This document shows, piece after piece, positions 15,812-25,324 of a DNA stretch of 41,482 bases. The stretch is taken from NCBI GenBank assembly GCA_027023175.1, contig JALVWW010000148.1, positions 1-41,482 of the forward strand, given 5' to 3'. Made by a program: the position numbers and the translations under genes. Positions within the stretch are counted from its first letter, which is position 1. Each line of letters starts with the position of its first letter. Origin of the DNA: Campylobacterales bacterium. Its GTDB lineage: Bacteria > Campylobacterota > Campylobacteria > Campylobacterales > JALSKU01. The notes under the pieces were generated by a model that was not told where the DNA came from, ran no database searches, and saw nothing but the letters and a program-made list of their open reading frames with translations.

Positions 15812-16694
15812 TATCCTCAGCAGTTATCATTTTCATACAGTTGTGATGTTTTAAAGGGCAAGAGCGTTTCATGCAGGGGCTGCAATCTAGCTTTTTGGAT
15901 ACAATAACTCCTTTTTCATTCATCCATTGAGAGGTTTCTTTGTAGTCTGTCGGCCCAAATATCGCAACAGTAGGCACTCCATAGGCTGCAGCTATATGCA
16001 TGGGGCCGCTGTCATTGGTAATAAAACCGCTTAAGCCCCCGATTTTTTCAATAAGCTCTTTTATAGATGTTTTTCCCGCTAGATTTGTAAAATTATTTAT
16101 ATGCAAATTTTCTTCTATCTCTTTGGCTATCTCTATTTCATTTGGACCGCCGAATATAACAATATCATATCCATATTCGTCGGACAGCACATCCGCTACC
16201 GTTGCAAACTCTTTTGGATACCATCTTTTGGCACTTCCGTAAGTTGCTCCTGGATTTAGTCCCACAGTTTTGTTTTTATAAATAAAAGGCTTTTGATAAA
16301 GCTTTAATTTTTGAGGCTTAAAGCCGAGAAATGAGGCATATTTTTCTATCTGATGCCCCTTAAAAGCATTTTTGTCATATTGTAATTTTTCTTTTGCACT
16401 TATAAATTTTAAAAACAGCATACTCATAAATGAGCTTCTAAAACTTATCGCTATATCAAACTGCCCCAGTTGTTTAGCTGTTTTATACAGATAATATACT
16501 CTTGATTTACTCATTTTGCTTTCGTCAATAATACTTTTAATACAGTTTGGATGAGCTTTCAAAGCTTCAGTAGATACGAAAGAGCCAAAAAATGTAAGCT
16601 TTGCTTTTGGATATTTTTTTACAAGTTCCTCTATAGCCGGAGTTGTCATAACAGTATCACCAAGCCAGGTTGGAAGTTCAATGAAGATATTCAT
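15771..16694 (-). CDS. waaF: ADP-heptose:LPS heptosyltransferase II
   Basis: WaaF (307 aa, GT9) adds the second heptose to the LOS inner core at the cytoplasmic face of the inner membrane. The N-terminal IELPTWLGDTVMTTPAIEEL is the GT9 acceptor-side signature. The C-terminal half has FITNDSGPMHIAAAYGVPTVAIFGPTD (ADP-heptose binding), followed by CSPCMKRSCPLKHHNCM, the Cys-rich tail common in WaaF. It is the last gene of the minus-strand LOS operon and ends inside gmhA on the other strand. In campylobacters waaF marks one edge of the LOS locus. Confidence 0.93.
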   Translation of the reverse strand: MNIFIELPTWLGDTVMTTPAIEELVKKYPKAKLTFFGSFVSTEALKAHPNCIKSIIDESKMSKSRVYYLYKTAKQLGQFDIAISFRSSFMSMLFLKFISAKEKLQYDKNAFKGHQIEKYASFLGFKPQKLKLYQKPFIYKNKTVGLNPGATYGSAKRWYPKEFATVADVLSDEYGYDIVIFGGPNEIEIAKEIEENLHINNFTNLAGKTSIKELIEKIGGLSGFITNDSGPMHIAAAYGVPTVAIFGPTDYKETSQWMNEKGVIVSKKLDCSPCMKRSCPLKHHNCMKMITAEDIISEIRHHQLLGR

Positions 16695-17688
16695 TTATGA
16701 CCTTCATGGTTTTTTTCGCATTTTCTTCTATGGTGAAATTTTGTACTGTTTTAAAATTTTCTTCTTTTGTAAGGTTTAGAGCATTTTCATTTTCCAATAA
16801 ATAATCTATTTTATTTACAACAGAAAAATCCTCAGGTTGTTTCATGATATACTCACCTTTAAGTATTTCGCTAGCACCGTTTTGCATAGTTGTAAAAACT
16901 GCACATTTAAAACTCATGGCCTCCAAAACAACATTTGAAAATGGCTCATAATGGGTAGGAAACAAAAAAATATCCGCCATTGAGTAAAATTTGTCAACAT
17001 CACTTCTAGGACCTGTAAAGATAGCATCAACATGTAGTGAATTTGCCAATTTTTTATAATAATTTAACTTTTTTTCCTTGCCTATTATGATAAATTTAAC
17101 TTTTTGTTTTAACCTTGAAACTATATGCAAAGCCTCTTTTACACCTTTTCTCTCAAATCCGCTACCTACATACAAAATTATTTTTTCATTATTTATGCCA
17201 AACTCTTTTTTAATGTTACTGAACTTGGCTGTCGGTTTTATTTTTATACCGTTATATATGACTACTATTTTATCTGCAGGAATATTATAGGTCTGGATAA
17301 TTTGCTGCTTTATCATGTTGGAGTTGGCAATAATTTTTTTGGAATTGTTAAAACACTTTTTTTCCAAAAAAATATAAACGATATTCAGTGGATTTGTTTT
17401 TCTTTTTTTTCTTTTTACAAACTCTTTGTGCACACCGTCACCCGCACGGTAAATATCTGCGCAACTTATTCTTTCAAGGCTGAAATAAAAACTGTTTTTT
17501 TTTGTAAAACAAACCTGAATATTGAACCAAAGAGCCTTTATCCAACTGGCTAAAAACTTTGGAGCGGTTGAGTTTACCATTTTATATTTAATGTGAGATT
17601 TTCTTAATTCATCTTCCAATCTGGAGAGATAATTTTCGGCTCCTCCAAATTTTGTTTTATTTGATCTAAGAAAGGTTAGCTTTTTCAT
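16678..17688 (-). CDS. GT4-family glycosyltransferase, WaaG-like
   Basis: This 336-aa GT-B enzyme resembles LPS core glycosyltransferases. The N-terminal NKTKFGGAENYLSRLEDEL matches the acceptor-domain start, and DIYRAGDGVHKEF is a signature of WaaG-like core glucosyltransferases. In the C-terminal donor domain KIILYVGSGFERKGV and FLFPTHYEPFSNVVLEAMSF (with the EPFSNVVLEA E-x7-E motif) are clear. It probably transfers a hexose to the inner core. It overlaps waaF by 17 nt and the upstream glycosyltransferase by 23 nt. The exact sugar cannot be told. Confidence 0.85.
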   Translation of the reverse strand: MKKLTFLRSNKTKFGGAENYLSRLEDELRKSHIKYKMVNSTAPKFLASWIKALWFNIQVCFTKKNSFYFSLERISCADIYRAGDGVHKEFVKRKKRKTNPLNIVYIFLEKKCFNNSKKIIANSNMIKQQIIQTYNIPADKIVVIYNGIKIKPTAKFSNIKKEFGINNEKIILYVGSGFERKGVKEALHIVSRLKQKVKFIIIGKEKKLNYYKKLANSLHVDAIFTGPRSDVDKFYSMADIFLFPTHYEPFSNVVLEAMSFKCAVFTTMQNGASEILKGEYIMKQPEDFSVVNKIDYLLENENALNLTKEENFKTVQNFTIEENAKKTMKVINEYLH

Positions 17689-18772
17689 GATCTAGTTTCT
17701 TTAAAAAACTGACTATATTCTTTGCTCTATTTTCCCAAGTAAATTCCCTTGAAGTTTTATAGCCATTCTTTGCTATTTCTTGAAGCCTACTATTATCTAG
17801 AGATAATATATAGTCCAAAGTTTTCTTAAATGATGATTCATTTCCACTCTTGAATAAAAATCCATTTTTTTTGTGTTTTATAATTTCTTTGATTGTTGGG
17901 ATATCTGAAGACAAGACAATATTAGAAGTCATAAGATATTCATATAGTTTTACAGGAGAAGAAAAATATGAAAAATTTGAAGGAATATTCGGTATGACAG
18001 TCAATTTGGCTTCATATAAAATCTTTTTGATACTCTCTTGCGATTTGTATCCTAAAAATTCTACATTTTTTATATTATTTTTTTCTACATATTCTTGTAG
18101 TTCTTTTTTTCTATCACCATCTCCTATAATTTTTAATTTTATTTTTGTATTGGATATAGCTTTGATTAAAAAATCCACTCCTTTCCACGGATAAAAATTG
18201 CCTATATAATATATTTGGTTTATAATGGAAAAATCTTTTTTTATGTAGCTATAACAAAAGTTACATCCATTATGTATAGTTATTTGAGGTATATCTTTTA
18301 TATTAAAGTACTTGTTAAGCTCATCTTTTAGAGTATTATTTATAAAAACTAACCCTGCTGCATTTTGATAAACATATTTTTCTATTTCTCTAGTTTTTTG
18401 ATTTGATTTGTAAAATATCTCATGACATTCAAATATAACATTATAACCTTTTTCTATTAAAAATTTTGCAACTTTTATGTGTCTAGCATAAATATAGTCA
18501 AATTTCTCTGTCCTAAGCTTTTTTAAAAGATTGTGATTAAAAATTTTATTTGATTTTATATATAATAATTTTTTTTGTAATTTTTGTATTTTTAATTTAG
18601 AATTTTTTATATTATAATATTTTAGTATTTTATCTTCTGAATTATTTTCAATGAATAAAGTACAGTCAATGAAATTTGCTATTTCATGGGCAGTGTTTAC
18701 TACTGATATAGATCTGGCATATTTTGAAGGTAAAGTTTCAGGATAAATATAAGCTAGTTTGTACAATGACAT
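17666..18772 (-). CDS. GT4-family glycosyltransferase
   Basis: This 368-aa GT-B protein has the opening AYIYPETLPSKYARSISVVNTAHE, a Rossmann-like N-terminal domain, and the donor-domain stretch FYPWKGVDFLIKAI...LKIIGDGDRKKELQEYV. The E-x7-E region is replaced by a less typical SPVKLYEYLMTSNIVLSS. It probably adds an outer-core sugar. It is much richer in A and T than the hep genes, as are its neighbours up to about 22.8 kb, suggesting a transferred or rapidly exchanged segment. Donor and acceptor are unknown. It begins three bases after the acetyltransferase stop. Confidence 0.82.
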   Translation of the reverse strand: MSLYKLAYIYPETLPSKYARSISVVNTAHEIANFIDCTLFIENNSEDKILKYYNIKNSKLKIQKLQKKLLYIKSNKIFNHNLLKKLRTEKFDYIYARHIKVAKFLIEKGYNVIFECHEIFYKSNQKTREIEKYVYQNAAGLVFINNTLKDELNKYFNIKDIPQITIHNGCNFCYSYIKKDFSIINQIYYIGNFYPWKGVDFLIKAISNTKIKLKIIGDGDRKKELQEYVEKNNIKNVEFLGYKSQESIKKILYEAKLTVIPNIPSNFSYFSSPVKLYEYLMTSNIVLSSDIPTIKEIIKHKKNGFLFKSGNESSFKKTLDYILSLDNSRLQEIAKNGYKTSREFTWENRAKNIVSFLKKLDHEKANLS

Positions 18773-18775
18773 AAT

Positions 18776-19276
18776 CTATTTATCCAATGTAGCTATTTTT
18801 TTTGCTGGAATTCCAGCATAGATACTATTAGGTTCAATATTTTTTGTCACCAAGCTATGAGCCGCAACAATACTATTTTTACCTATTGTAACGCCTTGTA
18901 ATATTGTTGAGTTAATCGCAATCCAAACATTTTCTTCTATTATAATTTTATTTTTTATATGATATTTTTTATCTTTTTTTGTATCTAAAGAAGCAGTAAT
19001 AATATTTGATTTTGCGGATAATCTTACATTATTTTTTATATGTACTATATCTCTACAATTTATAAAAACTCCCTCATTAATAGTTACATTATCTTCGATA
19101 ATTAATCTTTTAGGATGTTCTACAACTTTAAATTTTCCATATACTTTAATATTGTTTCCTATTTTGGCACCAAAAAACTTTAATTTTAAAAGTTGTAACC
19201 TATAGATTAAATAAATTAATTTCTCATAATATTTAAACATTGTTATGCCTATAAGTTTTATTAAATTTTTTAACAT
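18776..19276 (-). CDS. Hexapeptide-repeat acyltransferase (LbH family)
   Basis: This 166-aa protein carries imperfect hexapeptide repeats forming a left-handed beta-helix (IGNNIKVYGKFKVV, IIEDNVTINEGVFI, IIIEENVWIAINSTILQGVTIGKNSIVAAHSLVTKNI). It ends with the typical NSIYAGIPAKKIA. Such enzymes O-acetylate sugars using acetyl-CoA, here presumably an LOS residue. The usual catalytic His may be that of VAAHSLV. The start at 19276 has a strong AGGAGG 11 nt upstream. An alternative ATG at 19240 (154 aa) overlaps the ligase stop by 8 nt and has a weaker SD. The gene lies inside the LOS operon. Confidence 0.85.
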   Translation of the reverse strand: MLKNLIKLIGITMFKYYEKLIYLIYRLQLLKLKFFGAKIGNNIKVYGKFKVVEHPKRLIIEDNVTINEGVFINCRDIVHIKNNVRLSAKSNIITASLDTKKDKKYHIKNKIIIEENVWIAINSTILQGVTIGKNSIVAAHSLVTKNIEPNSIYAGIPAKKIATLDK

Positions 19277-20621
19277 TTTTTTTAATTTCCTCCTGAGAAA
19301 AAATTAAAAAAAGTATGAGCATAGCTAAAAACTGTTGTAGCTCTTGGTCTCTGAAAATACTATCTATAAACATTCTAAAGGAAAAACCAGTGCTTATAAA
19401 AAGGGACAGTAAAGAAAAATAATTTTCATATTCTATATAATTTTTTAATGAAATATATATGACATAACCTATAAGTCCATACCACAGCATTAGTCCTATA
19501 ATACCGGAGCCCAGTCCCAAGTCTGCAAACCCACTATGTGCTTGCGTAACTCTTATTTTCTCATTTGGATACTTAGCCTTTATTATATTTTTAAAAGCTA
19601 ACTTTGAAAAACCATATCCAAAAGGATTTTCTATGATAAGCTTTATAGATTTAGTTATCCATGCAATTCTCATATAATTAGAACCACTTACTTTTTTACC
19701 ATTTGGTAGGTTTGGCAGTAATTCCGGAATCTCTTTACCTCTCCAAGCACTATATTTTTCAGTATTCATTGCTATCGGAATAGTTTTTATAAGTGTTTGC
19801 CATCGAGGATCATTTTTAAAAGATTTATAAATAAATCCTCCAGTAATCAATGTAAAAGTTATTATTATTAAAACTATTTTCTTGTTTAATCTTTTTCTAT
19901 TTCTAATTATAAGCAAGATAATTAAAGACCCTATTAAAAATGCTACACTAGTTACACCTAATCTTTTTGCCTGAATAACGATAAAGTCAAAAAAAATAAA
20001 TATTGTTATAAGTGAAAAATAAAAATTATCAAAAGGTAAATAATATTTTTTATCTATTATTCGAAAGTATACTTCAACTGTTAAAATTGCTAGTAAAAAA
20101 GCTGTAACAAAATTTAAATTATCAAGCCCAATCATTGCCGGACTTCTTGTTAGTAATTTTCCATGATGTAAAAAATACTTGATCGATTCTAAACCACTAT
20201 AGGCTACATGAATGAATATTGAAAAAAATATTAGCATTAGTATTCTTTGTTTTGAAAAATATTTATTTGTTGTATCGTTAGCTATAACAAAGGCTACAAA
20301 ACCAACTAACATTGGCATAATTAGTTGTGACTTTATCTGTCCCATTGCCTCAAGTGTATATTTGCTAAATATTGCAACAAAAATACTCCATAGAATTAGT
20401 GCAGTATATAATAAAGTAGGTATATATATTGGGGATTCTTTAAAGGTTTGATACTTAAGATTTATATTCTTTGCATAAAAGATAGTAAGTATGAACATTA
20501 AAATTATAACAATATATCTTATTGCAATAGTATGCGGAATGGGATAAATGAAAAACAACAAACCAAATAATGTCAAAATAGCGTATGATAATTTTTGGTT
20601 TGTTAATATATTGTTTAGCAT
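19233..20621 (-). CDS. O-antigen ligase / polymerase-like membrane protein (WaaL/Wzy type)
   Basis: This 462-aa protein has about ten to twelve hydrophobic segments and a large soluble loop (roughly residues 265-360). The loop is followed by the conserved HSGFADLGLGSGIIGLMLWYG, the Wzy_C/ligase signature with the invariant-type His. Members either ligate polymer to lipid A-core or polymerise repeat units in the periplasm. Its place among core glycosyltransferases makes a ligase role plausible, but no flippase or other Wzy-pathway genes are here, so the substrate is open. It overlaps the downstream acetyltransferase start and the upstream GT9 gene. Confidence 0.82.
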   Translation of the reverse strand: MLNNILTNQKLSYAILTLFGLLFFIYPIPHTIAIRYIVIILMFILTIFYAKNINLKYQTFKESPIYIPTLLYTALILWSIFVAIFSKYTLEAMGQIKSQLIMPMLVGFVAFVIANDTTNKYFSKQRILMLIFFSIFIHVAYSGLESIKYFLHHGKLLTRSPAMIGLDNLNFVTAFLLAILTVEVYFRIIDKKYYLPFDNFYFSLITIFIFFDFIVIQAKRLGVTSVAFLIGSLIILLIIRNRKRLNKKIVLIIITFTLITGGFIYKSFKNDPRWQTLIKTIPIAMNTEKYSAWRGKEIPELLPNLPNGKKVSGSNYMRIAWITKSIKLIIENPFGYGFSKLAFKNIIKAKYPNEKIRVTQAHSGFADLGLGSGIIGLMLWYGLIGYVIYISLKNYIEYENYFSLLSLFISTGFSFRMFIDSIFRDQELQQFLAMLILFLIFSQEEIKKNVKKFNKTYRHNNV

Positions 20622-21688
20622 ATAAAATTTTTCCTTATAATGGCTGTAATTTTAGCCATATTAAGATTTACAATGCAATCACTTACTTTAGAGCCATTAC
20701 ATCCATCTTCCTTACAAGGAATGCAGTCCCAATTTCTTTGAATGACTATGTGTTTGCCCATAGACTGAATTCCTCTTGTTTTATTATAGCCTGACTCATA
20801 AAGTGTATTATCCCATGGCCCCCAGTGAAATGCTGCACTTGGTCCAAAAAATGCTAAAACAGGTATATTGTTTGCTGCACTTATATGCATAATGGCAGTG
20901 TCAACTCCTATAAAAAATTTAGCTTTACTATTTAGATATGCTGTCTGTTTTAAAGTTAATTTTCCAGATAAATTTATAGGTTTGGTTTTACATAATTTTA
21001 AAATAGAATTTATTCTATCTAACTCTTGCTTGACAGGTGCTGAAGTTAAGATTACTTTTTTATTAAGTTTTATTTCACAGTAGTCAATTATTTTTGCCAT
21101 AGTTGCATCATCTAAACATTTAAAAAGCCATCTAGAAACAGGATGTATATGGATAAAATCACTGCAAGTAAGTATATTATTCACTACACATTCATCTTTT
21201 TTTGTCCAAAAAATCTCTACTTTTTTATTTATTATGGGTAATTTTAGGACTCTTAAGGAGTCCAAATCTATATCTATAATATGCCTTTGTTTGTGTAACG
21301 GCAATATATGTGTAAATATTTTTTTGTATAGAAATTTATTACTTCGATATCCTATTTTTGTCTTTGCTTTGCTTATTAAAGCTAAAAAATTACCTCTTTC
21401 ACCCTTGGTTGTATTTATAACCATATTATACTTTCTATCTCTTATCTTTAAACCAAATTTTATTTCTTCTATAATTCTTTTTATATAGTGTAGTGATTTT
21501 ATTTTTTCCCTATCGTAAATAATTATATCATTAACATTTGGATTTAATGTTATCATCTCTTCTGTACCTTTATTTAAAGCTACATCTATTTTGGCATTTG
21601 GATATGCTTTTTTAAGATTGGATAAAAGAGGAGTTATAAGTAAAACATCGCCTATATTTTTAAATTTAATAACTAATATTTTCATCAT
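20615..21688 (-). CDS. GT9 heptosyltransferase-like protein (WaaQ-like)
   Basis: This is a third GT9 enzyme (357 aa), beside waaC and waaF. The N-terminal MKILVIKFKNIGDVLLITPLL is closest in form to WaaQ/heptosyltransferase III proteins. The donor side has FIGVDTAIMHISAANNIPVLAFFGPSAAFHWGPW, then a Cys-rich end (CIPCKEDGCNGSKVSDC). It may add a third heptose or another ADP- or UDP-linked sugar. There are two successive start ATGs (21688 and 21685) inside the end of the upstream glycosyltransferase. The assignment of a third heptose is inference. Confidence 0.82.
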   Translation of the reverse strand: MMKILVIKFKNIGDVLLITPLLSNLKKAYPNAKIDVALNKGTEEMITLNPNVNDIIIYDREKIKSLHYIKRIIEEIKFGLKIRDRKYNMVINTTKGERGNFLALISKAKTKIGYRSNKFLYKKIFTHILPLHKQRHIIDIDLDSLRVLKLPIINKKVEIFWTKKDECVVNNILTCSDFIHIHPVSRWLFKCLDDATMAKIIDYCEIKLNKKVILTSAPVKQELDRINSILKLCKTKPINLSGKLTLKQTAYLNSKAKFFIGVDTAIMHISAANNIPVLAFFGPSAAFHWGPWDNTLYESGYNKTRGIQSMGKHIVIQRNWDCIPCKEDGCNGSKVSDCIVNLNMAKITAIIRKNFIC

Positions 21689-22829
21689 TTAAAACACCAT
21701 TGTAAACTTTTAACATAAAATCCATCATATATTCAAATGTATTGTACTTGATCGCATGTAAATAAGCATTTTTTGCTAACTCAAGTCTGAGACTTTTATT
21801 TTCAAGTAATAAACTGACTTTTTTTGCCAATTCTTTAGGATTTTTAGGTTTACATAATAAACCAGTTTTATAATCTTGAATCATTTCAGGAAGGCCTCCA
21901 ACATTTGTTGCTACTACATTGCTTTTCATTAAAAAACTTTGTGAGACTAATCTAGTTTGGGCTTCAGTCCCAATTGATGAAATAACAACAATATCGACAA
22001 TTGAAAGATAGTTTTCAATATCTTTTTTATAGCCAATAAATTTTATTCTATTTTTATATGGACTATTATTTAAATAATTTATTATTTTATTTTTATAGGT
22101 TTTTGTATCATTTGTTTCCTCTCCTATTTGCAAAAAAGTTATATTTTTATATTTTTTAGATAATAGTTCACACATTTTTATATAATATATTTGACCTTTG
22201 TCCGGCCTTATCATACCAATATTTGCTATTACTTTATCATTTATAGGTATATTCAACTCTTTTTTAATATTTAATTTATTTTTTATATTTTTTCTATCAA
22301 ACCTTTTCTTGTCTACACCGGCAGGAGCAACAAATATTTTATCTTTATTGTATAGTTTTAATTTAATGATATCAGATTTTATTTTTTCTGCAGTTGTGAC
22401 AATGCTATGGCTTCCATATTTCCAAATAAAAGAATGAAAAAAATCATTTTTTATTGTATCGGTTACATGTCGTGAGCGGATAATTTTAATATTTGTAAAA
22501 AATTTAACAAACATAGCATAGGAAGCATCCCTGCTACTATGTGTATCTAAAATATCAATTTTATTATTTCTTAAAAAAATAATAAGTTTGATAATTTGTA
22601 ATAAGTTAACAGAGCCTCTTATTTTTAACTCAAAATATGGTAAATTTCTTTTTTTTGCCTCCTCTATAATTTTTGAAGATGGTCTGCCTATTATTATACT
22701 TTTATATCCATTGTTAATCAGCCATTCAGTTTGTTCAATTATTCTTAATTCTTGCCCTCCCCAATTGAGGCTGCTTTCAATATGAGCAATATAAGGTTTT
22801 TTGATTTTAAATTGATTTGATTTTTGCAT
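21666..22829 (-). CDS. GT4-family glycosyltransferase
   Basis: This 387-aa GT-B enzyme opens with IAHIESSLNWGGQELRIIEQTEWL (acceptor-domain signature), then DTHSSRDASYA and the retaining-type donor domain (IGMIRPDKGQIYYI, TEAQTRLVSQSFLMKSNVVATNVGGLPEMI). It is a distant paralogue of the glycosyltransferase at 23565-24629: both share WGGQE(L/K)R, THS(S/G)(R/K)DA and an RTRH/RSRHV motif, so they probably arose by duplication. It lies in the AT-rich part of the LOS operon and overlaps both neighbours by 23 nt. The sugar added is unknown. Confidence 0.83.
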   Translation of the reverse strand: MQKSNQFKIKKPYIAHIESSLNWGGQELRIIEQTEWLINNGYKSIIIGRPSSKIIEEAKKRNLPYFELKIRGSVNLLQIIKLIIFLRNNKIDILDTHSSRDASYAMFVKFFTNIKIIRSRHVTDTIKNDFFHSFIWKYGSHSIVTTAEKIKSDIIKLKLYNKDKIFVAPAGVDKKRFDRKNIKNKLNIKKELNIPINDKVIANIGMIRPDKGQIYYIKMCELLSKKYKNITFLQIGEETNDTKTYKNKIINYLNNSPYKNRIKFIGYKKDIENYLSIVDIVVISSIGTEAQTRLVSQSFLMKSNVVATNVGGLPEMIQDYKTGLLCKPKNPKELAKKVSLLLENKSLRLELAKNAYLHAIKYNTFEYMMDFMLKVYNGVLNDENISY

Positions 22830-23568
22830 ACAAACTCCCTAAAATATTATTTGAAAAAATAAGTATATTTTTTCTTAGCCATTTATCATCTTTTTTCATT
22901 GATATTCTTTTGATGTGTGTTAGATTGTTATCAGGTTTGTTTACTCCTCTTTTTATGGTATACAATATTTCATACCCGACATCTTGAGCCAGCTTTACAA
23001 GCTTATCATCATAACTGCCTCTTGGCCAGCACAAATGTTTTTCTTCGATGCCAAGTCTTTGTTTTATAGTTTTGCAAGATAGAGCCAAATCCTCTTGCCA
23101 TGACAGTTTCTCGTAGTAAAAGTCTCTGTGTGTTGCAGTATGAGAGTGATAATCAAAGATATCTTTACATTTTTCTACTTCGTTCCAATTCATTACGACT
23201 TTTGCAGGGTCTGTTTGTACAATTTTTTTACAAGTATTGTGCTTTAAAGGAGTAAACTCCTCTTTTTTTTCACTTGCCTTATCTATCCACTCGGTTACTA
23301 AAAATATAGTTGCTTTTAGATTGTATTTTTTTAAAACCGGATAGGCATATATTATATTATCTCTCCAACCATCATCAAATGTGATAAAAACAGACTTTTT
23401 TGGAGCCTCAAACTCTCCTTTTTTAAACCTGTAAAATTCATCAGAAGTCAAAGTCTTATAACCGTTTTCATGAAGGTACTTCATCTGTTTTTCAAAATTT
23501 TCTATGCTTGAAGTGATAAAACCCTCTTTGGGCAAAATATGATGATACATTAAAACAGGGATACTCAT
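22807..23568 (-). CDS. Polysaccharide deacetylase (NodB/CE4 family)
   Basis: This 253-aa protein has the CE4 motifs: VLMYHHILP near the start, motif 1 ITFDDGWRDN (TFDD, catalytic base and metal Asp), motif 2 DYHSHTATH (HSxxTH metal-binding histidines) and LCWPRGSYDD (motif 3-like). No signal peptide is visible, so it may act at the cytoplasmic face. It presumably removes an acetyl group from an N-acetylated sugar of the growing LOS, changing its charge. It overlaps the preceding glycosyltransferase by 4 nt (ATGA-type). A role on LOS is inferred from the operon. Confidence 0.87.
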   Translation of the reverse strand: MSIPVLMYHHILPKEGFITSSIENFEKQMKYLHENGYKTLTSDEFYRFKKGEFEAPKKSVFITFDDGWRDNIIYAYPVLKKYNLKATIFLVTEWIDKASEKKEEFTPLKHNTCKKIVQTDPAKVVMNWNEVEKCKDIFDYHSHTATHRDFYYEKLSWQEDLALSCKTIKQRLGIEEKHLCWPRGSYDDKLVKLAQDVGYEILYTIKRGVNKPDNNLTHIKRISMKKDDKWLRKNILIFSNNILGSLYAKIKSI

Positions 23569-24629
23569 CTTGCCAGGCTTTCATAAAGTTGTTGGGTATT
23601 TTTTACCATGGATGATACTGAAAAGTTTTTCAATACAAGCTCTCTTGCAGATTTTGCAAACTCTTCTCTTTTATTTTTGTCTTTTATCAGTATATTCAGT
23701 TTTGTTTTCAAATCATCGATATTTTGGTTTTCAAACAAAAAACCGGTCTTATTGTCTATGATGCACTCAGGAATACCTCCGACTCTGCTCCCGATACAGG
23801 GAACTTTGCAAGATGAAGCTTCAAGAATAGATGTTCCAAGTGCTTCCATATTTGAAGGTAAAACAAATATATCAAAATCAGGCAATATTTTTTCAACATC
23901 TTCTCTGTGTCCAAGCATAGTAACTTTCTCAGAAATATTTTTTTCAAGGATTATTTTTTTTATATTTTGTTCCTGTGGTCCGTCACCGACTATAACAAGA
24001 TGGATATTGTCATCTATCTGAGAAACAGCTTCTAAAAGGTCTTTGTGTCTTTTTGCATTTCTTAAGACTGCTACGATACCGATAATTATACTGTTTTCAT
24101 CAAGGTTTAACTCTTTTTTCAATATTCCATTTCCAGGTTTAAATTTTTCCGTATCTATTCCTGTGTATATGGTGGTCAGTTTATCTTTTTTTACACCTTT
24201 TTCTTTTAAATAGTTTTCTACTTGTTTGCTTACGGCTACTACTTTGGTGCTTAAGTTATATGAGACTGTGCTATTGATAGGAGTTTGCAAATGTCTTGTT
24301 CTGACTACTTTTTTATTTGTAATTTTGCCTACAATCGAACCAAGCCATGCATCTTTTCCGGAATGAGTTGAAATGATATCGATATTGTATTTTTTAACAA
24401 TTTTACATAGATGAAATATAGCTTTGATATCATAGCTTTGCTTCATCTTGAGTGGGATTACTTTTGCATCTATTTTTGATCTGTTTTCATACAGTTTGCT
24501 ATCCGGCTGTACTGCATAAAACAGCTCAAATCTATTTTTGTCCATATTATTGATGAGTCTAACGGTTCTTTTTTCCTGTCCTCCCCAACCTTTGGAAATT
24601 TCCATTTCCAATATTTTTATCTTCTTCAT
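23565..24629 (-). CDS. GT4-family glycosyltransferase
   Basis: From the ATG at 24629 this GT-B enzyme is 354 aa. It begins MKKIKILEMEISKGWGGQEK and carries STHSGKDAWLGSIVG, VVRTRHLQTP, IGIVAVLRNAKRHKDLLEAV, IVGDGPQEQNI and VLPSNMEALGTSILEASSCKVPCIGS (E-x7-E type). The frame is open to 24689, but the 24629 ATG overlaps the upstream stop as ATGA and has GGAAG before it. It is a paralogue of the glycosyltransferase at 21666-22829. It probably acts on the LOS core; specificity is unknown. Confidence 0.86.
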   Translation of the reverse strand: MKKIKILEMEISKGWGGQEKRTVRLINNMDKNRFELFYAVQPDSKLYENRSKIDAKVIPLKMKQSYDIKAIFHLCKIVKKYNIDIISTHSGKDAWLGSIVGKITNKKVVRTRHLQTPINSTVSYNLSTKVVAVSKQVENYLKEKGVKKDKLTTIYTGIDTEKFKPGNGILKKELNLDENSIIIGIVAVLRNAKRHKDLLEAVSQIDDNIHLVIVGDGPQEQNIKKIILEKNISEKVTMLGHREDVEKILPDFDIFVLPSNMEALGTSILEASSCKVPCIGSRVGGIPECIIDNKTGFLFENQNIDDLKTKLNILIKDKNKREEFAKSARELVLKNFSVSSMVKNTQQLYESLAR

Positions 24630-25324
24630 TTGATGTACTTCCAAAATGTGTATTGTGCATATAATTTTGCTATTACAAAACCCCTCCACCCTTCTAAAAA
24701 ACCTTTTTTGATGATAAAGATTTTAAAAAAAGTCCAGTAGGGGTTTATAACGGCTTTTAGTCTGTTTTTCCTGGCATTGAGTGATGAGTATCTGTTTTGT
24801 TTTTCTATAAATTCATCGATGCTTTCATATGCAAAGTGTAGCATATGATATTTTAATGTACCCACATCACCATCAATCATCACTTTTTCATGAACTTCAT
24901 CACTGCTGAACTTTCCGAAATTTTTATCAAAAAGTCTTATAGTGTAGTCTGGATAAAGACCGCAATGATAAACAGGCTTTCCAAAGAAATAGTTTAGTCT
25001 TGCAACTTTGTAGCCTTTGTATTTTGGATTTTTTAAGACAGAGAGTATCTCCTGTTGCAATTTTTCAGTTATCACTTCATCACTATCAAGTACAAAAACC
25101 CACTCATTTTTGCAATTATCAACCGCAAACTGTTTTTGTTTACCAAAACCCATCCACTCTTTTTGTAAAATTTTACATCCAAGATTTTTACAAATTTGTA
25201 CCGTGTTATCCTCCGAACCACTGTCGACAACTACCACTTCATCTGCAAACAGAGCTGATGATACACATTTTTTGATAGTTTTTTCACTGTTTTTTGTGAT
25301 AATGGCTACTGAGAGTTTATTCAT
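24626..25324 (-). CDS. GT2-family glycosyltransferase, WaaE/KdtX-like
   Basis: This 232-aa inverting GT-A enzyme has LSVAIITKNSEKTIKKC at the start, DEVVVVDSGSEDNT, the nucleotide/metal DxD motif in FVLDSDEVIT, and DYTIRLFDKN with an SSDEVHEK catalytic region. This is the layout of WaaE/KdtX beta-1,4-glucosyltransferases, which add glucose to heptose I. In Campylobacter LOS loci a two-domain or similar GT2 enzyme follows lpxL (recalled, not checked). It overlaps lpxL and the next glycosyltransferase by 4 nt each. Confidence 0.87.
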   Translation of the reverse strand: MNKLSVAIITKNSEKTIKKCVSSALFADEVVVVDSGSEDNTVQICKNLGCKILQKEWMGFGKQKQFAVDNCKNEWVFVLDSDEVITEKLQQEILSVLKNPKYKGYKVARLNYFFGKPVYHCGLYPDYTIRLFDKNFGKFSSDEVHEKVMIDGDVGTLKYHMLHFAYESIDEFIEKQNRYSSLNARKNRLKAVINPYWTFFKIFIIKKGFLEGWRGFVIAKLYAQYTFWKYIK

